19,303 nucleotides of DNA from positions 125 to 19,427 of the forward strand of contig DKAS01000130.1 in the NCBI GenBank assembly GCA_002448875.1. The letters run 5' to 3'. Source of the stretch: Proteobacteria bacterium UBA6920. GTDB taxonomy: Bacteria > Pseudomonadota > Gammaproteobacteria > SG8-11. The notes under the pieces are model-generated. The model was not told the DNA's origin. It ran no database searches and was given only the letters and a program-made list of their open reading frames with translations. Within the stretch, counting starts at the first letter, position 1; each line of letters opens with the position of its first letter. A program made the position numbers and the translations under genes. Positions 14,465-19,303 of this stretch are shown here, one piece after another.

Positions 14465-15685
14465 TTAGTAAGCGCGGGTGAACAGCAGCAACGCCAGCAA
14501 CAACATCGCGCCGCCAAACCCCAGTAAGGCCAGTGATTCCGGCACCACCGCCGACCAGGGAGCGTGCCGTAGAAACACGTCCAGGTATCCCTCCAGAGCC
14601 CAGGACATGGGAGACACGTCGGCGATCCGCTGCATCACGGGGGGCATGACAAACTTGGGCACCATAATGCCGCCAACGGCACCGAAGATGATATTGAAAA
14701 CACCGCCGAGCGTCGTCGCCTGGGTACTGGTGCGCGCCAGGGTGGCGATCAGCAGGGCGAAGCCGATGGCGGCAAAACTCACGGCGCTGGCGATTAGAAA
14801 CAGGCCGACGAAGGAAGACGGCCAATTCAGCCGGTCACCACCCAGCAGGGGCACCAGATAGCGGCCGACCGCCACCATCAGCAGCAGCTGTAAAAGATTA
14901 ATGGCGTAGTACGGCACTAATTTAGCCAGCAAGGACTGCAGCGGAGAAATATTCAGCAATTGCAGGCGTAAGAAAGTGCCCTGCTGTTTTTCACTCAGAA
15001 AGGTGGTGGACAGGGGCACGATCACGAAAAACATGGCGAAAATAAGCCATGCCGGCACATTCTGCTGCACCGCCGTGGGCGGCGCGATGGTGTCTTCAGG
15101 CCTGCCCGCGGTCAAGGTGGCACCGGGCGCGGCGATGCCATAACGGGTTTGCACGCTGACTGCGCCAATGGCGTCGAGATCCTGCATTCCCGGCGGCAAG
15201 GCGGTACCGAACAGCTGCTGTACCCGTGCTTTGACCGCGGCCTGCCGCAGGGTGGCATAAAGCAGCTCCCTGACATAGGGCTTGACGGTGGGCGCCAGCA
15301 CCACCGTAAGCAATGGCGGCTCACCCGCGCCGCGATCGCTGAGCGGCAAGCGCCGTGCGAAATCATCCGCCAGCCTGACCGTGATGGCGTAAGCCTGCTC
15401 GTCGGAAGAAGTCGATGCCGGCAGCTCCGCGGCCGTGACCAGCTGCGGCCGAAATACCGGATGCTCGCGCAAGGCCCGCACGAACTCGCCACTTACCTCG
15501 GTGGTGGTTGGGACGATGAGCAGGTAGTCGATCCGCACCGCCTGGCGCTCGCCGAATGCTTCCTGCATGGCGATGGACATGATGAGAATAAAAATCGCCG
15601 GTAGAATAAAGAGCACCGCCAGCCCCTGCCAGTCCCGGGACAACAGTCGCAATTCCTTGCTGACCAGCGCCGTGATTTTACTCAT
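14465..15685 (-). CDS. ABC-2 type exporter permease
   Basis: The 406-residue protein is the membrane subunit of an ABC-2 exporter. An N-terminal segment (GLAVLFILPAIFILIMSIAM, about 21-40) is followed by a large extracytoplasmic domain (about 45-225) and a C-terminal block of five or six membrane segments (WLIFAMFFVIVPLSTTFLS; INLLQLLLMVAVGRYLV; FVGLFLIASAVSFAAIGFAL; FNIIFGAVGGIMV; LALLGFGGAMLLLALLLF). I chose ATG 15685, giving MSKITALVSKEL, the usual start of the family, over the in-frame ATG at 15703. It overlaps the ATPase gene by 8 bp. With the ATPase it probably exports the resorcinol-lipid product or a precursor; no drug or lipid specificity can be read from it. Confidence 0.88.
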   Translation of the reverse strand: MSKITALVSKELRLLSRDWQGLAVLFILPAIFILIMSIAMQEAFGERQAVRIDYLLIVPTTTEVSGEFVRALREHPVFRPQLVTAAELPASTSSDEQAYAITVRLADDFARRLPLSDRGAGEPPLLTVVLAPTVKPYVRELLYATLRQAAVKARVQQLFGTALPPGMQDLDAIGAVSVQTRYGIAAPGATLTAGRPEDTIAPPTAVQQNVPAWLIFAMFFVIVPLSTTFLSEKQQGTFLRLQLLNISPLQSLLAKLVPYYAINLLQLLLMVAVGRYLVPLLGGDRLNWPSSFVGLFLIASAVSFAAIGFALLIATLARTSTQATTLGGVFNIIFGAVGGIMVPKFVMPPVMQRIADVSPMSWALEGYLDVFLRHAPWSAVVPESLALLGFGGAMLLLALLLFTRAY

Positions 15686-16622
15686 GCTCGACCGTCGACG
15701 CATTCCCGCGCAACAGCTGCAGATATGCCTCCTCCAGATTGCCAGCGCCGTAGTGGCAGCGTTCGATATGCAGCCCGGCCAACCCGGCTATGCTGCCCAG
15801 AGCGGCCAGCGCTGCCGGTGCGTCGGGGGTATGCAGCGCCAGGTTGCGACCGCCGGCGTCCGTGGCGACAAAACCCTGCTGTTGCAGCTGCGCCAGGCTG
15901 CTGGCGGGCGGTGCGGCGGCGAAGCGAACCTGCAGCTTGCCACTGTGCATCCGCTGCAGCAGTTGTTGCATCGGCCCCTGCAACACGATTCTGCCACCAT
16001 CGATCACGGCCAGATGATCGCAGATCTGCTCCACCTCCTCCAGGTAGTGGGAGGTGTAAATCACAGTAATTCCCTGGCGATTGAGTTCGACGATGCGGTC
16101 GAGAATGAAGCGGCGCGAATGCGCGTCGATACCGACGGTGGGCTCGTCCAGACAAAGCACACGGGGCTGGTGCAACAAACCGATGGCCAGATTCAAGCGG
16201 CGTTTCATCCCGCCGGAATACCTGGCTGCCGGTTTGTCCAGATGTTCGTTCAGACCGGTGATCTGGGCGCAAGCGTCGATACGTGTGTTCCGTTGCGCGC
16301 GGGGCACGCCGGCGGCGGCGGCGAAGAAGCGCAGGTTCTCGCGCCCGCTCAGCGACGGATAGAAGGCGAAATCCTGGGGAACGAAACCGATCTGCCGCCG
16401 CATCGCCGCCAACCTGCCGGCAACGGCCTGTCCATCGAAATGGACCTCACCGGCGGTTTTACCGACCAGACCTACTAGGATGGACAGCAAAGTGGTTTTG
16501 CCGGCGCCGTTGGGTCCCAGCAGGCCGAATAAACTGCCTGTGGGAATGGTCAGATCGACGGCATCCAACGCAACCAGCGGCGGCTTGCCATAGGTTTTGC
16601 TCAGACCGTGCACCTGAAACAT
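15678..16622 (-). CDS. ABC exporter ATP-binding protein
   Basis: This 314-residue ATPase powers the ABC-2 permease encoded next to it. All nucleotide-binding motifs are intact: Walker A GPNGAGKTT (36-44), Q-loop VPQD (Q83), signature YSGGMKRR (135-142), Walker B VLCLDEP (155-161) and H-loop SHYLEEVE (H192). The last 90 residues form a C-terminal extension typical of CcmA/drug-exporter-type ATPases. GGAG is 8 nt before ATG 16622. It is the first gene of the minus-strand cluster (ATPase, permease, ACP, KS, CLF), so the promoter should lie in the 349-bp gap to the chemoreceptor gene. Confidence 0.93.
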   Translation of the reverse strand: MFQVHGLSKTYGKPPLVALDAVDLTIPTGSLFGLLGPNGAGKTTLLSILVGLVGKTAGEVHFDGQAVAGRLAAMRRQIGFVPQDFAFYPSLSGRENLRFFAAAAGVPRAQRNTRIDACAQITGLNEHLDKPAARYSGGMKRRLNLAIGLLHQPRVLCLDEPTVGIDAHSRRFILDRIVELNRQGITVIYTSHYLEEVEQICDHLAVIDGGRIVLQGPMQQLLQRMHSGKLQVRFAAAPPASSLAQLQQQGFVATDAGGRNLALHTPDAPAALAALGSIAGLAGLHIERCHYGAGNLEEAYLQLLRGNASTVEHE

Positions 16623-16971
16623 CTTGCTCTCCGTCCTTGATTCGCTTCATCCCGGCTCCAGCGAGCCGTCGCCGACCCTGCGCTGTCCGAACATTCGACG
16701 CGATCGCCTGCGAATGCGCTTCCCGCCTCCGCGCCGGTGGCCGGCACGCACATTATTCCGCAACTGATCAGGTTAATAAACCAGTATTAGGCGACTAACA
16801 TCGTCGCGGCCGCAGCGCGACCACCAGGCACCAAGGCAGGCATGAATCACAACTATAGGGAAACGGCCGGGGCCACACCGCCCGCAAGCCCGTAGTTGAC
16901 TCCAAGCGGCAACCGGCGATGAGTTTGGCGCTCGACCCCGCACGCGGGGCCGCCCCCCCTTCCCAACCGGT
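16623..16971. other. 349-bp intergenic region between chemoreceptor and ABC operon
   Basis: I see no credible gene here; the open frames are shadows without family features. An AT-rich patch at about 16750-16800 could carry the promoter of the ABC-ACP-KS-CLF operon, but I find no well-spaced -35/-10 pair. A short perfect GC hairpin, CCCCG-CACG-CGGGG (16936-16949), lies 23 bp past the chemoreceptor stop. It lacks a T-run and is at best a weak terminator or mRNA end stabiliser. Confidence 0.4.
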
Positions 16972-18468
16972 TCAGAACAGGGTGACATCCATGCTCGACA
17001 CATCGCCCAGGACTTCGAACTTGAACTTGTCCTTTTCGATCTCGTCGATCAAGTCCACCAGCAGGCCCGCCTGCTTTTCCAGATCGCCGAACTCGCTCAG
17101 CACCAGTTTTTGCAGTTCCCGGTCGTAATCCCAACCGGGGCTGGCGATGGCCAGGGCATCGTTGATGTGGCGATAAATCGCCTGGTGGGGCGCCAGCAAC
17201 CTGGAATAGGTGGGCAGGTGGCTGAAATGCTTGAAACCTATGCCCGACCGGTACCACAGCACGAACTTGTTCTGTGCATAGTCGCCGGTTACCAGACGCC
17301 AGGCTTCGCTGTCGGGCCCGTCGTTCAGTGCCCGGTAACCGTTCTGGATGAAGATCATCAGATCCACCTTGGTCAGAGAGGCGTAGCCAACGATCTGGGC
17401 ATAGGAAACCCGCTGATAGACCTGTTCAGCGATGCGGGAGAATTCGCCGAAATTGGCCTTGAAATGATGGATCGTACCCTTGGTCGCTTCCGCCAGCTCG
17501 TTCATGCTCTTTGCATCCTGCTCCATGGCCACCGAAGACTGCACGAAATCGGCGAGTATGCCATTGATGTTGACGGTGGCATCGCGGGTGGAATTGGCCA
17601 GGCGCTTGACTTCGTCGGCCACCACGGAAAAGCCGCGCCCGTGTTCGCCGGCGCGCGCCGCTTCAATGGTGGCATTGAGCGCCAGTAGATTGATGTTTTC
17701 CGATATTTCCTTGATCAAACCCAGGATCTCCGACACCTGCAGGGTGCGCTGCCGCAGTTCCGCCGCCGAGCGTTTGATCACGCCGATCTTGTCAGCCATA
17801 CCGCCCAGTTCACTGACTACCCGCGACACCGCCGTCTGACCCTCGCCGGCCACCTGCACCGCGCGCTCAGAGATTTCCTCCACCAGATGCAGCTGCTCGT
17901 TGACCTCGGTCAGGTCGTCCTGGGTGCGGTTGAGGTTGTGCAGCAGGTTGGAGGTCTTGAGATAGCCGAGTTCGGCGCGGAGATTTTCCCGGCCTTTCTG
18001 TTTGTGGTGTTCGGCGATGATATCCAGCGACTCGTTGATGCGCTCCATGCCGCCGACGAACAGACCGCGCTGGCCGACGCTTTGCGTATGCCGGTAGTAC
18101 AACTGATCGCGCACCTTGTGAAAACTGGTTTCGGTTTCCTTGAAATATATTTCCGTGAGGTCACACCCATCATTGAGCAAATTGGCGATGCGGGCCATGC
18201 GCGACAGGGTGGGCACCCGGGTGATGCGGTAGTCGAAGCGCCCCTGGCTGAACTCCTCGGCCAGTTTCTCGATATTCGCCAGCAGTTTCTCATCGTGGCC
18301 GATAGTCAGTATGCGCAGCACCATCAGCAGTACCCCCGCCGCGGTCAGGGCCGTGAACAGGGGATCCAGACCATAGCGCAGAAATACCGTCCCCACCATG
18401 GCCAGCATGATGGCAAAGGCGACAAGGCTGGAAACGCGATTGCTATAGAGCCAGGAGAAACTCTTCAT
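16972..18468 (-). CDS. Methyl-accepting chemotaxis-type receptor with degenerate CZB domain
   Basis: The 498-residue receptor has two N-terminal membrane segments with only a short loop between them (about 12-30 and 37-56), so no periplasmic sensor domain. A HAMP-like/linker region follows, then the coiled-coil signalling domain with the kinase-contact hairpin ([23 protein letters not shown], broken here as [13 protein letters not shown] then [20 protein letters not shown], about 254-286). It ends in a region alignable to the zinc-binding CZB domain. Three of four expected Zn ligands are replaced: L370 for His, N400 for Cys and Y432 for the last His; H428 remains. I chose ATG 18468, with GGGGA in front, over an upstream TTG. 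It overlaps the PAS gene by 26 bp, which suggests the PAS protein provides its sensor input. Confidence 0.9.
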   Translation of the reverse strand: MKSFSWLYSNRVSSLVAFAIMLAMVGTVFLRYGLDPLFTALTAAGVLLMVLRILTIGHDEKLLANIEKLAEEFSQGRFDYRITRVPTLSRMARIANLLNDGCDLTEIYFKETETSFHKVRDQLYYRHTQSVGQRGLFVGGMERINESLDIIAEHHKQKGRENLRAELGYLKTSNLLHNLNRTQDDLTEVNEQLHLVEEISERAVQVAGEGQTAVSRVVSELGGMADKIGVIKRSAAELRQRTLQVSEILGLIKEISENINLLALNATIEAARAGEHGRGFSVVADEVKRLANSTRDATVNINGILADFVQSSVAMEQDAKSMNELAEATKGTIHHFKANFGEFSRIAEQVYQRVSYAQIVGYASLTKVDLMIFIQNGYRALNDGPDSEAWRLVTGDYAQNKFVLWYRSGIGFKHFSHLPTYSRLLAPHQAIYRHINDALAIASPGWDYDRELQKLVLSEFGDLEKQAGLLVDLIDEIEKDKFKFEVLGDVSSMDVTLF

Positions 18469-18970
18469 AATTTCCCCCAAGCTGTGAAATGGCCTGCTGC
18501 AGGACCCCGAGGGACCGTTGCAGGGCGTCAGCAGTAGCGCCGGCTTGCTGTTCTATCTCCCACATCTCTTCATAGATCGGACCGATAATTTGCAGCGCTT
18601 GCTCATTGGGATGGCGCTGCACGATGAAATACTCCTTGAGCACGCCCTGCGGATCACGACCCGGCGTGATATTGGCGAACACCCAGTAACATTCCCGGCG
18701 CCGGCTGCGACATTTGAAATAGACGAAGACTTCGCGCTTGCTTAGCAGTTCCTGCCACATGAAATCCACCATGGCCCGGGGCATGGTGGGATGAAACTGC
18801 AGGGCCAGCGGCCGACCAAGCACCGCATCCTCGCTCAGCGCCTGGCGGTCAAGATACGCCTTGTTGACATAGACCAGCACGCCTTGCGGATCGGTCTTGC
18901 AGACCAGTAGCCGCTGGTCTGCCGAACCACCAGTAGCGGCATCATCAACTATGTCTATAGCCGTGTTCAT
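18443..18970 (-). CDS. Aer-like soluble PAS sensor protein
   Basis: This PAS-domain protein closely follows the sensor half of the aerotaxis receptor Aer, which binds FAD and reads redox state. The PAS core spans roughly residues 20-115: [40 protein letters not shown] (Aer: N..RHPDMP..F), [21 protein letters not shown]-terminal helix ([20 protein letters not shown]) resembles a coiled-coil linker. It has no membrane segment or signalling domain of its own; these are in the overlapping receptor gene. I chose ATG 18970 (175 residues, GGTGGG upstream); an in-frame GTG at 19018 (191 residues) is also possible. The arrangement is like the CetB/CetA energy-taxis pair of Campylobacter. FAD binding is inferred. 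Confidence 0.83.
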   Translation of the reverse strand: MNTAIDIVDDAATGGSADQRLLVCKTDPQGVLVYVNKAYLDRQALSEDAVLGRPLALQFHPTMPRAMVDFMWQELLSKREVFVYFKCRSRRRECYWVFANITPGRDPQGVLKEYFIVQRHPNEQALQIIGPIYEEMWEIEQQAGATADALQRSLGVLQQAISQLGGNYEEFLLAL

Positions 18971-19048
18971 TGCCAGCACCCACCGGGAATCGCTACCAAC
19001 TAAGTTAATCAAAGTCACCTGTTTCGCAAGCGACTCCGCCCCCTGACT

Positions 19049-19075
19049 GTATCGGAGCGAATTCCCGAGGCCTTA
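19049..19075 (-). promoter_or_regulatory. Sigma-28 (FliA)-type promoter for PAS-receptor operon
   Basis: On the minus strand TAAGGCCT (19075-19068) is separated by exactly 11 bases from TCCGATAC (19056-19049). This fits the enterobacterial flagellar pattern TAAAGTTT-N11-GCCGATAA: 3 of 4 in the core TAAA, 6 of 8 in the -10 block, and correct spacing. Transcription would start near 19040. Chemoreceptor genes are typical FliA targets, which supports the call. Confidence 0.55.
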
Positions 19076-19183
19076 AGCAAAACCCGCGCATAACTTCTGT
19101 TAAAACATGAGGTTAGGGCGCTACCCCGAGGTGGAACCGGTAAAAAATTGTTTCACCCCAGGGCCAGGCCCGCCGTACCGCCC

Positions 19184-19303
19184 TCAGGCCGGCTGGCGCC
19201 GCAATACAATGGCCGCCAGGGGCGGCAACGTGAGGCTGATGGAATACGGCCGCTGCATCCAGCCCTGGCTGTCGGCATGGATGTCCGCGCCGCCATTGCC
19301 CAG
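19184..19303 (-). CDS. glgB: 1,4-alpha-glucan branching enzyme, C-terminal end (partial)
   Basis: Only the last 39 codons and a TGA stop are inside the window; the 5' part lies beyond the right edge. The peptide begins LGNGGADIHAD and contains PYSISLTLPPLAAIVL, the typical beta-sandwich C-terminus of GlgB (GNGG... W..RPHSLSLTLPPLA in many bacteria). GlgB makes the alpha-1,6 branches of glycogen in the cytoplasm. The fragment is too short for a sure call, but the SLTLPPLA ending is distinctive. The next gene downstream is the PAS sensor, 213 bp away (165 bp from its alternative GTG start), apparently with its own promoter. Confidence 0.75.
   Translation of the reverse strand: MGNGGADIHADSQGWMQRPYSISLTLPPLAAIVLRRQPA

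Noticed and set aside
16936..16949. Short GC hairpin considered as terminator of the chemoreceptor gene.
   Set aside because: Five-bp stem without a T-tract; mentioned only within the intergenic entry.
19130..19157. Imperfect inverted repeat GGTGGAAC / GTTTCACC considered as a glgB terminator.
   Set aside because: One mismatch, 12-base loop and no T-run after the stem in the minus direction.

Overview
The window reads as chromosomal DNA from a GC-rich Gammaproteobacterium. The evidence is a LexA with near-E. coli DNA-binding and catalytic residues, a canonical CTGT-N8-ACAG SOS box, an Aer-type PAS protein, the tail of a glgB and tightly packed operons with 1-8 bp overlaps. The genus cannot be fixed from the sequence alone. 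Gene density is high. No rRNA, tRNA, insertion sequence or CRISPR array was seen.

Region A (about 60-6870, + strand) is a six-gene operon: a PqqD-like RRE protein, an ATP-grasp ligase, a fold-III PLP decarboxylase related to diaminopimelate decarboxylase, a urea-transporter/M23 peptidase fusion, an outer-membrane beta-barrel-like protein and a secreted TPR protein. Spacings run from 8 bp overlaps to 13 bp gaps, and a Rho-independent terminator closes the set. The genes encode cytoplasmic small-molecule or peptide chemistry plus inner-membrane, periplasmic and outer-membrane parts. I do not recognise the set as a described pathway, and it is the best candidate here for an undescribed system.

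Region B (6910-8214, + strand) is lexA-imuA, driven by a promoter whose -10 element lies inside an SOS box. The imuB and dnaE2 genes that often follow imuA are absent.

Region C (8380-16622) is a dialkylresorcinol-type lipid cluster made of two convergent operons. The + operon holds darA (flavodoxin-like), darB (StlD/DarB ketosynthase), a small HTH-like protein and a BtrH-type acyltransferase. The - operon holds an ABC exporter (ATPase, permease), an acyl carrier protein, a FabF-like ketosynthase and a chain-length-factor-like partner. The two operons end 4 bp apart. The likely logic is that KS/CLF/ACP build an acyl chain, DarB joins and cyclises two chains, DarA aromatises the ring, the BtrH-like enzyme may acylate or transfer, and the ABC pair exports the product.

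Region D (16972-19075, - strand) is a two-gene energy-taxis-like unit: a soluble Aer-like PAS protein overlapping a membrane chemoreceptor with a degenerate CZB domain, preceded by a good sigma-28-like promoter. The window ends inside the 3' end of glgB (- strand).
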